From: Planctomycetota bacterium
Lineage (GTDB): Bacteria; Planctomycetota; Phycisphaerae; Phycisphaerales; UBA5793
DNA length: 64,000 nucleotides
Reading direction: 5' to 3'
Assembly: GCA_013112555.1 (NCBI GenBank)
Contig: JABFGK010000001.1
Location: 868,001-932,000 of the forward strand
The number at the start of each line of letters is the position of its first letter. Within the stretch, counting starts at the first letter, position 1. A program made the translations under genes and the position numbers. Below the pieces are notes generated by a model, which saw nothing but the letters and a program-made list of their open reading frames with translations, was not told where the DNA came from and did no database searches. This document shows, one piece after another, positions 1 to 7,723 of the stretch.

Positions 1-7
1 CTACATA

Positions 8-1511
8 GTCGCCCCTGAATAATTCGATTTGATCGGTGAATCCAGGTTGAAAGTGGCTTCGGGATGTGGCATACTTTGCAGGATATTGTAGGGATACGTT
101 CCGAAACCTTGCAAATTCGGAGTCACGGATGAAGCCCCAAGCCCAGCCTGATGATGAGCTGTTCCTGTTCCAATCTCATTTCGATCAACTGCTCAATCCG
201 ACCCATCCGCTGATCAAGTTATCGAAGCAGGTCGACTGGGATCACTTCGATCAATCGTTCGGCGAGTTCTTCTGTGAGTCGGTGGGTGCCCCGGCCAAGG
301 CCACGCGTTTGATGGTCGGCCTGATCTACCTCAAACACGCGTTCAACGAATCGGACGAGTCGGTCGTCGAGCGCTGGGTGGAGAACCCGTACTGGCAGTA
401 TTTCTGCGGATACACGCACTTGCAGCACGAGTGTCCGATTCATCCCACGACGATGACCAAATGGCGAAATCGTGTGGGTGAAGCGAAACTTAATGAGTTG
501 TTGAAACAGACCATCGAGGTGGCGGTGAAACACCATCGATTGAGCGAACGTGAGTTGACCCATGTGAACGTGGACACGACGGTGCAGGAAAAGAACATCA
601 CGCACCCGACCGACTCGAAGCTGTTGTACCGGTCAATTGTGAAGCTGGTTCGGGCCGCCAAGGGACGCGATATCGTGCTGCGCCAGTCGTATGTTCGAGT
701 GGGCAAACGGGCTGCGGTAAAGGCCGGTCGATACGCGCACGCGAAGCAGTTCAAGCGAATGCGTCGGTCGTTGCGTCAACTCCGGACGTACGTGGGGCGA
801 TTGGTCCGTGACATCGAACGCAAAGCACCGCCATCGAGCCGAGATGAAGAGTTGTCGATGTTGCTGGGACGGTGTCAACGGTTGATCGATCAACGACCGA
901 GCGACTCGAACAAGTTATATTCGCTGCACGAGCCGGAGGTGTGCTGCATCAGCAAGGGCAAGGCGCACAGGCGATATGAGTTTGGTCAGAAGGTGGCCTT
1001 GGCGACGACGAATCGAGGGAACTGGTTCGTGGCGGCCATGTTGTGCGAAGGGAACCCGTACGATGGTCATACGCTGAATGCGACCTTATGTCGTGTCGAA
1101 TCAAACACTGGCGTTGCGCTGACTGATGCGTATGTTGACAAGGGATATCGGGGTCACGATTACGAAGGCGAGGCGGCGGTACACATTGCCGGCCGTGGAA
1201 GCAAGCGGGCGACGCGAGTTCAACGGAAGCGTCGCAAGCGACGCAGTGCGATCGAACCGAAGATTGGGCACGCGAAATCGGAGAGTCGTCTGGGACGTTG
1301 CTACCTCAAGGGCCTGGCCGGGGATGCAATCAACGTGGTGCTGGCGGCGGCGGGAGCGAACTTCCGCAAGCTGCTTCGGCTCTTGCGATGCGCACGTGGC
1401 GTCGAACAGACGTTCCAGCTCAACTTCGCCTGGCTCTGGCACCTATTGCGTTGGCCAAACCATCACCCGCGGTTCAAAATCGCCTGATCGGCGGTGTTTT
1501 TCAGGGTCGAC
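8..1511 (+). mobile_element. IS5-family insertion sequence, apparently complete
   Basis: A single transposase gene lies between imperfect inverted ends. Reading inwards, the left end (about 6-22) and the reverse complement of the right end (about 1497-1513) agree as TAGTCGNCCCTGAANAA, 15 of 17 positions. The 6-bp direct repeat TACATA flanks the element at 2-7 and 1512-1517, which would place the borders at 8 and 1511. The terminal TA is shared between the repeat and the inverted ends, so the exact target duplication is uncertain. Only a few bases of left flank are visible. Intact ends, an intact gene and a visible duplication suggest a fairly recent insertion. Confidence 0.75.
129..1487 (+). 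CDS. IS5-family transposase (DDE)
   Basis: This is a 452-residue DDE transposase that would cut and join the ends of its own element. The N-terminal part contains RLMVGLIYLKH and the sequence ERWVENPYWQYFCG, hallmarks of an IS5 subgroup with a DUF772-type N-terminal domain. The likely catalytic acids lie in NVDTTVQEK (about residue 147), in TDAYVDKGYRG (about residue 333) and in the basic C-terminal stretch AIEPKIGHAKSESRLGRC. ATG at 129 is chosen because GGAG ends 6 bases upstream. An in-frame GTG at 66 would add 21 residues without family similarity. The reading frame is intact, so the element may be active. The family call is firm and the subgroup is not. Confidence 0.92.
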   Translation: MKPQAQPDDELFLFQSHFDQLLNPTHPLIKLSKQVDWDHFDQSFGEFFCESVGAPAKATRLMVGLIYLKHAFNESDESVVERWVENPYWQYFCGYTHLQHECPIHPTTMTKWRNRVGEAKLNELLKQTIEVAVKHHRLSERELTHVNVDTTVQEKNITHPTDSKLLYRSIVKLVRAAKGRDIVLRQSYVRVGKRAAVKAGRYAHAKQFKRMRRSLRQLRTYVGRLVRDIERKAPPSSRDEELSMLLGRCQRLIDQRPSDSNKLYSLHEPEVCCISKGKAHRRYEFGQKVALATTNRGNWFVAAMLCEGNPYDGHTLNATLCRVESNTGVALTDAYVDKGYRGHDYEGEAAVHIAGRGSKRATRVQRKRRKRRSAIEPKIGHAKSESRLGRCYLKGLAGDAINVVLAAAGANFRKLLRLLRCARGVEQTFQLNFAWLWHLLRWPNHHPRFKIA

Positions 1512-1598
1512 TACATACGAGCACCGCTTCGCGGTGAGGGATGGCTGCACCGGAATGACTTTGTGCGCCCTGACGGGCGGGGACTGGGAGTGCACACT

Positions 1599-1624
1599 CC
1601 CTCACGGTCGCGCGGCTTGTCGAT
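1599..1624 (-). repeat. Solitary copy of the GCCGCG..CGTGAGGGA intergenic repeat
   Basis: On the minus strand this stretch reads GACAAGCCGCGCGACCGTGA followed by GGGA. It matches, with a 2-base insertion, the core of the repeat found four times at 30944-31235. It lies between the insertion sequence and the tRNA gene, in sequence without a gene. The neighbouring bases 1561-1580 (GTGCGCCCTGACGGGCGG) recur in inverse orientation near 58618-58637. Confidence 0.5.
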
Positions 1625-1690
1625 CCAATGACTCACCGGCGAGACGCCCGTGCCACCGCGGAAGAGGGGAGGACCCCGTGCATTTGAAAT

Positions 1691-1763
1691 GGCGGCACCA
1701 GGATTCGAACCTGGGACCTAGGGCTTATGAATCCCTCGCTCTAACCAACTGAGCTATACCGCC
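1691..1763 (-). tRNA. tRNA-Met (anticodon CAT)
   Basis: The minus strand folds into a complete cloverleaf. The acceptor arm is GGCGGTA with TGCCGCC, the D arm is GCTC..GAGC, and the anticodon loop TTCATAA carries CAT. The T arm is CCAGG-TTCGAAT-CCTGG. The anticodon stem has one A-G mismatch next to the loop. CCA is not encoded after the discriminator A. The CAT anticodon fits elongator Met. A tRNA-Ile with a lysidine-modified CAT cannot be formally excluded, but the body resembles elongator tRNA-Met. Confidence 0.93.
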
Positions 1764-1934
1764 TTGTGGTCGATCGATTGTCGTGCGGGGCATCCGCCGG
1801 CCCCCTTTATTGTGCGAGGGAGCTCCCCGGTTACACCACGGTGCCTGTTGTACACAGGTGAACCGCAGGATCGTACCAGCCTCGGCCGTTTCGTCAACTG
1901 TCTGCGAAACGACCCCTCAGACTGCCCCACAGCC

Positions 1935-3860
1935 TTATCGGCCGACCTGGGCCGGGGCTGAAGTTGATGCTGAAACCGTGGCCTTCTCGTCGTCGCCGCC
2001 GCCGCCGGGGCTCCCACATCCCCCGCTAGTCCCTCCCCCCGCAATCGGAGGGTTTGCAGGACACCTGGCCCATCTCGTCGACACCTGCTCCGCGGTCAGC
2101 GTCGGGTCGGCGTGCCGAATCGCGGCTGCAATCAAACCGGCAAACAACGGGTTCGGATTCAGCGGCCGGCTGGTCAGCTCCGGGTGGAACTGGGCCCCGA
2201 TGTAGTACGGGTGGACCTCGGCCGGCAGTTCCAGAATCTGCATGATCGGCTGCGATGGGTGGCGGCCGGAAAAGACCATGCCGGCTTTTTCCAGTTGCTC
2301 GATGTACTCCGGGTCCACCTCATACCGGTGGCGGAACCGTTCGCGGCAATCGGGAGCCTGATACAGGAAGTGGGCCAGCGTGTCCGGCTTGATCACGACA
2401 TTGCTGCCGCCCAACCGCATCGTGCCGCCCAGCCCCTCGATCTTCTTCTGATCCGGCAACTCGCTGATCACCGGGCATGCTGCGCCGGAGTCCATCTCCG
2501 TCGAGTTCGCCTTGTCCAGGCCGGCGACATATCGCGCGTATTCAACCACAGCCACCTGGAAGCCGAGGCAGATGCCCAGATACGGCATGCCGCTCTTCCG
2601 GCAGTGTGAGACGCAGGCGATCTTGCCTTCGACGCCACGCGACCCGAACCCGCCGGGCACGATGATTCCGTTGAGCCCTTCCAATGCAGCCGGCCCATCC
2701 TTCATGGTCAGGTCGGTCGTCTCGATCCACTTGACCTCGATCTCGGCATGCATCTCCGCAGCACAGTGCTCAATCGCCTTGTCGATCGAGGCATAGGCAT
2801 CACGCAACGCAGCGTACTTGCCGGTGATGCCCAGGGAAATCTTGTGCTTTTTCTGCCCGGCCAGCGCATCTGTGAACTGCCGCCAGCGGTCCCGGGCCTT
2901 GTCCTCGGCCACGGCATTGACGCGATCGTGCAGGCCGAGCATCGACAGCACCTGCCGGTCCAGCCCCTGGGCTCGCAGGGCATCGGGGATCAGGTAGATC
3001 GATTCCCGGTCATGCATGGAAAACGTCCGCTTCAGCGGCACGTTGGAGAACATCGAGATTTTTTGCCGCACCGTGTCAGTCACCGGCCGCTTGGCCCGGC
3101 AGGCGACGATGTGGGGCTGGATGCCGGCTTCCATGAGTCGTTTGATCCCGAGTTGGGCTGCCTTTGATTTCTGTTCCCCCAGGATTTCCGGCTCGATGAC
3201 GTAGGTCAGAGCCACGAAACAGACGCTGCCTTCGCCTTCCTCAAACGCGAGTTGTCGCAGTGCCTCGATGTAGAAGCCGTTTTCGTAATCGCCGGCCGTC
3301 CCGCCGACTTCGATGAACACGACGTCAGCCGGCCCGCCTTTGTCACCTGACATGGCCAGTTCGCGGAGTTTGCGTTTCACCTCACCGGTGACGTGCGGGA
3401 TCATCTGGACGTCGCGCCCGAGATAGCCGCCCCGGCGTTCCCGTTCGAGGACGGTCGTGTAGATCTGGCCGCTGGTCGCAAAATTTCGGCGGGAGAGGTT
3501 CTGATCGAGGATTCGCTCGTAGGTGCCCAGGTCCATGTCGGTCTCGGTCCCATCGTCGAGGACGAAGACCTCACCGTGGCGATAGGGGTTGAGCGTGCCG
3601 GCATCGACGTTGAGATAGCCTTCGAGTTTGATGGGGGCCACCGAGAGGCCCTTGTCCTTGAGCAGTTTCGCAATGGAGGAACTGAAGATGCCTTTCCCGA
3701 GTCCCGACATGACGGTTCCGAAGACGGCAACGTACTTGTGTCGGCCGTGCTGGTAGCCGTCGGGCTTGGGCGAGTAGAACTCGGTCGTCTGGCTTGGGGC
3801 CCCGAATTGGGTGACCAGATCGGCTTCACCGGCGGAATCAGAAATTGGGTGGTGTGGCAT
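1935..3860 (-). CDS. pyrG: CTP synthase (divergent form with C-terminal extension)
   Basis: Converts UTP, ATP and glutamine to CTP, the last step of de novo pyrimidine nucleotide synthesis, in the cytoplasm. The N-terminal amidoligase domain shows the ATP loop as GTVMSGLGKGI, where most family members have GGVVSSLGKGI. It also shows IKLEGYLNVDAGT, DDGTETDMDLGTYER and EVGGTAGDYEN, so the usual Lys, Asp and Glu ligands are kept. The C-terminal class I glutaminase domain has the nucleophile cysteine in GICLGFQ and the His-Glu pair in FHPE. The product is 641 residues, against about 540 usually. It has about 25 extra residues at the N-terminus and a low-complexity Gly/Ser/Ala/Thr tail of roughly 50 residues. 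ATG at 3860 is preferred; an in-frame TTG lies at 3893. No clear ribosome binding site is visible. Confidence 0.95.
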   Translation of the reverse strand: MPHHPISDSAGEADLVTQFGAPSQTTEFYSPKPDGYQHGRHKYVAVFGTVMSGLGKGIFSSSIAKLLKDKGLSVAPIKLEGYLNVDAGTLNPYRHGEVFVLDDGTETDMDLGTYERILDQNLSRRNFATSGQIYTTVLERERRGGYLGRDVQMIPHVTGEVKRKLRELAMSGDKGGPADVVFIEVGGTAGDYENGFYIEALRQLAFEEGEGSVCFVALTYVIEPEILGEQKSKAAQLGIKRLMEAGIQPHIVACRAKRPVTDTVRQKISMFSNVPLKRTFSMHDRESIYLIPDALRAQGLDRQVLSMLGLHDRVNAVAEDKARDRWRQFTDALAGQKKHKISLGITGKYAALRDAYASIDKAIEHCAAEMHAEIEVKWIETTDLTMKDGPAALEGLNGIIVPGGFGSRGVEGKIACVSHCRKSGMPYLGICLGFQVAVVEYARYVAGLDKANSTEMDSGAACPVISELPDQKKIEGLGGTMRLGGSNVVIKPDTLAHFLYQAPDCRERFRHRYEVDPEYIEQLEKAGMVFSGRHPSQPIMQILELPAEVHPYYIGAQFHPELTSRPLNPNPLFAGLIAAAIRHADPTLTAEQVSTRWARCPANPPIAGGGTSGGCGSPGGGGDDEKATVSASTSAPAQVGR

Positions 3861-3919
3861 GTGACAGTGTAACAGGTGATGAAGGGTGGGCAATCAAGGG
3901 TGGGAAAAGGGGTCGGCCA

Positions 3920-3941
3920 GCCCCCGGCTTCGCCGGGGGGC
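3920..3941. repeat. GC-rich palindrome, REP-like (copy 1)
   Basis: The sequence GCCCCCGGC-TTC-GCCGGGGGGC forms a 9-bp stem with a three-base loop between the divergent pyrG and trpE genes. A near-identical palindrome lies at 58498-58520 after lepB. It has no T-tract and sits upstream of both genes, so it is more likely a dispersed extragenic palindrome than a terminator. Confidence 0.6.
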
Positions 3942-4134
3942 GTGCGGCACACCGTGCCGCTTCGTCCGTATGGGAGCGGTCACTCATCGGATCGCCGATC
4001 TCCCGATCGGCACGCTTCCCTCGCCGTATCTGGCCGACGGACCGCGACCAACGGTCGCGGCTTTGTGTGCGATCCGACCCGAATCGACTCCCGACCCCTT
4101 TCCCTTCTACACTGTCACCCAACGATATCCACCT

Positions 4135-5748
4135 ATGAGCACACGCCCGGACATCTCGACCTTTCGCCACGCGGCCGGTACCGCCAATCTCATCCCGATG
4201 TACCGCCGCATCTTCTCCGACCAGTTGACCCCCGTGCTGGCCTACCGCCGTCTGGTAGCCGAGGACGAGCGCGAGGCCCCCAGTTTCCTGTTCGAAAGCG
4301 TCGAGCAAGGGGCCCGCCTCGGCCGCTACAGCATGCTGGGGACTCAGCCGATCGTCGAGATCGTGGCAAAGGGATCGCAGACACAGGTCATCACGCGTTC
4401 CCCGTCGTCTGAAATGAACTGCACGGAAGCGCCCGCACCCTCGACCGCTGTCCCGGGGGGAGAGGGCAGCAAGACGCCGTTCGACCTCATGCGAGCCATG
4501 GCCGACCAATGGAAACCGGCCACTGCCATCGACGGCCTGCCCGAGTCGTTTACCGGCGGCTGGGTCGGGTACGCCGGCTACGACACCGTCCGCTATGCCG
4601 AGCCCGACAAACTCCCGTTCGCAGACGCCCCGGCCGATGACCGCAATCTCCCCGATCTCCACTTCGGCCTGTACCGCGAGGTCGTCGTGTTCGACCACGT
4701 GCGCAAGGTCGTCTTTGCCATCCACTGGGTCTGCCCGGGCGAGCACGAGTCACTCGACGCTGCCTGGCACTACGGTCAACACGCACTCGACCAACTCGTA
4801 TCACGATTGCAGACGCATTCGGTCCCACTGCCGGCCGGTTCGATCGACTTGACACTCAGAGCAGCCGGCACCGCCCCGGTGTGTCACACGTTGACACGGG
4901 ATCATTTCGAGCAGGCAGTTGTGCAAGCCCAGGAGTACATCAAGGCCGGCGACATCTTCCAGGTGGTCCTGAGTCAGCGATTCGAACGCGAAACGACCGC
5001 CGACCCATTCGAGATCTATCGAGCGCTGCGGATCGTGAACCCCAGCCCGTACATGATTTATCTGCAGGCACAGGGAACGATACTCGTGGCGTCCAGTCCT
5101 GAAATCCTGTGTCGGGTGCATGGGCACACGGTCGTTAATCGCCCGTTGGCCGGCACACGAAAGCGTGGCTCGACAGCGGAGGAAGACGCTTCGCTCGAGC
5201 GCGAGTTGCTGGCTGATGAAAAGGAACGAGCTGAGCACATCATGCTCGTAGACCTCGGGCGAAATGATGTCGGCAAGGTGGCTGAATCAGGGACCGTCTC
5301 AATCGTCAAGAACATGGAGATCGAGCGGTACAGCCACGTGATGCACATCTCATCAACGGTGACGGGGCAACTGGCATCCGGCAAATCATGCTGGGATGCA
5401 TTACAGGCTGCATTGCCGGTCGGGACGATTTCGGGTGCGCCGAAGGTCCGGGCGATGCAGATTGTCGATGAACTCGAACCGATTCGCCGTGGGCCGTATG
5501 GCGGGGGCATCGGGGCCGTCTCATTCCACGGTGAGATGGATATTGCCCTGGCACTGCGGACGATGGTGATCCCGACGGGGGCGCATGCAGACACCTGGAA
5601 TGTGCACATTCAGGCCGGGGCCGGGATCGTCTTCGACTCGGTGCCTGCCGGCGAATACCAGGAAACGGTCAACAAGGCTGCTGCGCTCAATCGCGCCATC
5701 GACCTGGCCGAGCGCGCATTTCGGTCAGACGCCGATGATACCGATTAA
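4135..5748 (+). CDS. trpE: Anthranilate synthase component I
   Basis: Makes anthranilate from chorismate, the committed step of tryptophan synthesis, normally with the glutaminase subunit TrpG, which is not encoded in this window. The 537-residue product has the TrpE N-terminal domain (about residues 20-200). The chorismate-binding domain follows, with FQVVLSQRFER, PLAGTRKRG, ERAEHIMLVDLGRNDVG and LPVGTISGAPKVRAMQI. The LLESS-type region involved in tryptophan feedback appears near residue 60 as FLFESVEQGARLGRYS. ATG at 4135 is chosen because the family N-terminus begins there. No ribosome binding site is evident. The gene is divergent from pyrG, and its stop codon overlaps that of the convergent SGNH hydrolase gene by 4 bases. 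Aminodeoxychorismate synthase PabB is the main alternative, but the length and N-terminal motifs favour TrpE. Confidence 0.94.
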   Translation: MSTRPDISTFRHAAGTANLIPMYRRIFSDQLTPVLAYRRLVAEDEREAPSFLFESVEQGARLGRYSMLGTQPIVEIVAKGSQTQVITRSPSSEMNCTEAPAPSTAVPGGEGSKTPFDLMRAMADQWKPATAIDGLPESFTGGWVGYAGYDTVRYAEPDKLPFADAPADDRNLPDLHFGLYREVVVFDHVRKVVFAIHWVCPGEHESLDAAWHYGQHALDQLVSRLQTHSVPLPAGSIDLTLRAAGTAPVCHTLTRDHFEQAVVQAQEYIKAGDIFQVVLSQRFERETTADPFEIYRALRIVNPSPYMIYLQAQGTILVASSPEILCRVHGHTVVNRPLAGTRKRGSTAEEDASLERELLADEKERAEHIMLVDLGRNDVGKVAESGTVSIVKNMEIERYSHVMHISSTVTGQLASGKSCWDALQAALPVGTISGAPKVRAMQIVDELEPIRRGPYGGGIGAVSFHGEMDIALALRTMVIPTGAHADTWNVHIQAGAGIVFDSVPAGEYQETVNKAAALNRAIDLAERAFRSDADDTD

Positions 5749-6647
5749 TGAGGAATGTGGGCCAGGTCGGCCAGTTCCTCGTCGGTGTACAGTGGGATGT
5801 TCTCGCCCCACTTCGCATTCAGTTTCTCGATAATCCCATTGGCCAGCAGCGCATTGCCGACCGCCGTCGGGTGGATCGTGTCGGCAAACAGATGGTCATA
5901 ATCGCCATACGCCGGCGGGCCGATGATCGGGCGATCAAACAAAACCGGCGGGTACTCGATCAGGTTCTGCAGTTCCGTGTACACGTCGACCACGGCCACA
6001 AACGGGAGTCGATCAGCGCCCCGGATCAGGTCGTTCACCCGCTGCATGTGCGCTCGCACGTTGGCTCGCTCCACATCGTTCAGGTAGGCCCACTGGTCCG
6101 GCGTCAGCGTCACGTCCGGAATAGTCCAGATGATAAACTCACTGTTGCGATGCTTGCTGCGCAGGTACATGATCTGGCTGCGCACGTTGTCGATCAGATC
6201 ATCAATCACGGCGTCGGCACTCGCGTTCTGCCCCGGGGCATACGCAGCCAGAATGCCGATGTTGTTCAGGATGTCATTGCCGCCGATCTCGTAGCCGAAC
6301 AGGGACGCCTTACTCTGCACAAAGATCGTCTTGAGGAAGTCATACAGGTCGATCTGGACGGAGACATCCGACGATTCAGAGCCTGCGACGGCATAACTCG
6401 TGAGTGTATCGCCGGATACGCCGCCCTTGTAGAACACAGCCTGGTGCGGGTCGTTGCCGTACATGTCCTGCGGGTTACCGTAGTACCAGCCAAGCAGATC
6501 GTTGTGGGTCAGGCTGTCGCCGAATGTCACCGTTTCAGAAAAGTCGATCTGCGACGATGCCGGGATCGCAGCACACGAGATAACGGCTAAGGCTGCGGCA
6601 GCACAGCGGATACGGTGTACATGTGCGCGCATGATTCGCATAGCCAC
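5745..6647 (-). CDS. Secreted SGNH/GDSL-family hydrolase
   Basis: A predicted secreted esterase/lipase-like enzyme with unknown substrate. A Sec signal peptide covers about the first 32 residues (hydrophobic CAAAALAVISCAAIPASS). The SGNH blocks follow in order: FGDSLTHND with the nucleophile serine, a glycine between the blocks, GGNDILNN, and the C-terminal DTIHPT with the catalytic Asp and His. The length of 300 residues is normal. GTG at 6647 is chosen as start because AAGGAG lies 7 bases upstream; ATG at 6641 would be 13 bases away. It is convergent with trpE and stands alone. The family call is firm and the substrate unknown. Confidence 0.85.
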   Translation of the reverse strand: MAMRIMRAHVHRIRCAAAALAVISCAAIPASSQIDFSETVTFGDSLTHNDLLGWYYGNPQDMYGNDPHQAVFYKGGVSGDTLTSYAVAGSESSDVSVQIDLYDFLKTIFVQSKASLFGYEIGGNDILNNIGILAAYAPGQNASADAVIDDLIDNVRSQIMYLRSKHRNSEFIIWTIPDVTLTPDQWAYLNDVERANVRAHMQRVNDLIRGADRLPFVAVVDVYTELQNLIEYPPVLFDRPIIGPPAYGDYDHLFADTIHPTAVGNALLANGIIEKLNAKWGENIPLYTDEELADLAHIPH

Positions 6648-6654
6648 GTGAAAT

Positions 6655-6660
6655 CTCCTT
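6655..6660 (-). promoter_or_regulatory. Ribosome binding site AAGGAG deciding a GTG start
   Basis: On the minus strand AAGGAG lies 7 bases before GTG at 6647. This supports GTG over the nearby ATG at 6641 for the SGNH hydrolase. Confidence 0.6.
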
Positions 6661-6787
6661 CAGAATCATGGATCGGTATAGAAAGACTCGTGTCGTTATA
6701 CCAGATTCATGGGGATCCTGCAAGGATACTTTCTCAGATCATCGCCCGCATTCGTCAGGTTTTTTGTTGCTGAGAGAGGAGGGTGAT

Positions 6788-7537
6788 CTACCCGCCCAGC
6801 CGGGCCATGTCCTCTTCCGGAATGTCGAAGTTTGCCCAGACCTTCTGTACGTCTTCATGGTCCTCAAACGCATCCATCAATCGGACGATCTTGTCAGCGC
6901 TGGAACCGCCGCACTCGACGGTCGTACTCGGGATCATGGTCATCTTGCAGGAGCCGATTACCAGCCCGCCGGCCTCGAGTGCAACTCGGACGGCATGGAG
7001 CGACGTCGGATCGGTGTAGACTTCCCAGCCATCCTCGCTCTGCTGGATGTCCTCGGCACCGGCGTCGAGTGCCAACTCCATCAACTGGTCCTCGGTGGTC
7101 TGCTCAAGATCGAGGGAAATCAGACCTCGTTGCGTAAAGCCGAACGAGACGGAGCCGCTGACCCCCATGTTCCCGCCGCTGCGTTCGAAGATCTTTCGTA
7201 TTTCGGGCGCGGTGCGATTCAGATTATCGGTCAGGCAATCGACCATGATGGCGACGCCGTTGGGCCCGTATCCCTCGTAGCGAATCTCGTGAAACTCCTC
7301 GCCGTCGTTGAGTTCTCCGCTGCCCTTCTTGATCGCTTTTTCGATCGTGTCCTTCGGCATGTTGACGGCCCGGGCCTCGTCAATGGCATAGCGCAGCCCG
7401 AGATTCTGATCGGGGTCGGGGCCGCTCTTGGCGGCAGCCATGATCGCCTTGGAACACTTGGACCATTGCTTGCCCTTGACGGCATCCTGCCGTGCTTTGC
7501 GGTGCTTGATATTTGCCCATTTACTATGGCCGGCCAT
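6788..7537 (-). CDS. YebC/PmpR family transcriptional regulator or translation factor
   Basis: A 249-residue member of the YebC/PmpR (TACO1) family. The diagnostic N-terminus MAGHSKWANIKHRKARQDA is present, followed by GGNMGVSGSVSFGF in the middle domain and the acidic C-terminal domain. Members are described as DNA-binding regulators and, more recently, as factors that help ribosomes through difficult (for example proline-rich) stretches. Which role applies here cannot be read from the sequence. GGAG lies about 10 bases before the ATG. It stands alone between the SGNH hydrolase and the TPR lipoprotein. Confidence 0.95.
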   Translation of the reverse strand: MAGHSKWANIKHRKARQDAVKGKQWSKCSKAIMAAAKSGPDPDQNLGLRYAIDEARAVNMPKDTIEKAIKKGSGELNDGEEFHEIRYEGYGPNGVAIMVDCLTDNLNRTAPEIRKIFERSGGNMGVSGSVSFGFTQRGLISLDLEQTTEDQLMELALDAGAEDIQQSEDGWEVYTDPTSLHAVRVALEAGGLVIGSCKMTMIPSTTVECGGSSADKIVRLMDAFEDHEDVQKVWANFDIPEEDMARLGG

Positions 7538-7723
7538 ATTCGCCTATCTCCATTACTGTCAAAAAGAACACGGTGACCAGGCCTGTCATGCCCGGCCTCA
7601 CCGATCAAGGAATGACTAACCGCGTGCGCAACCCGGTGCCTAATCATTAGGCTGCCGGAACCGGTCGTCCAGAAGCGCGACCGGCATCGAGCGTCGCGCT
7701 CCGGCAAATTACGCTGCTCCCCC

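Noticed and set aside
5748..6590. Long plus-strand open frame opposite the SGNH hydrolase
   Set aside because: It is the antisense shadow of a gene with signal peptide, ribosome binding site and catalytic motifs.
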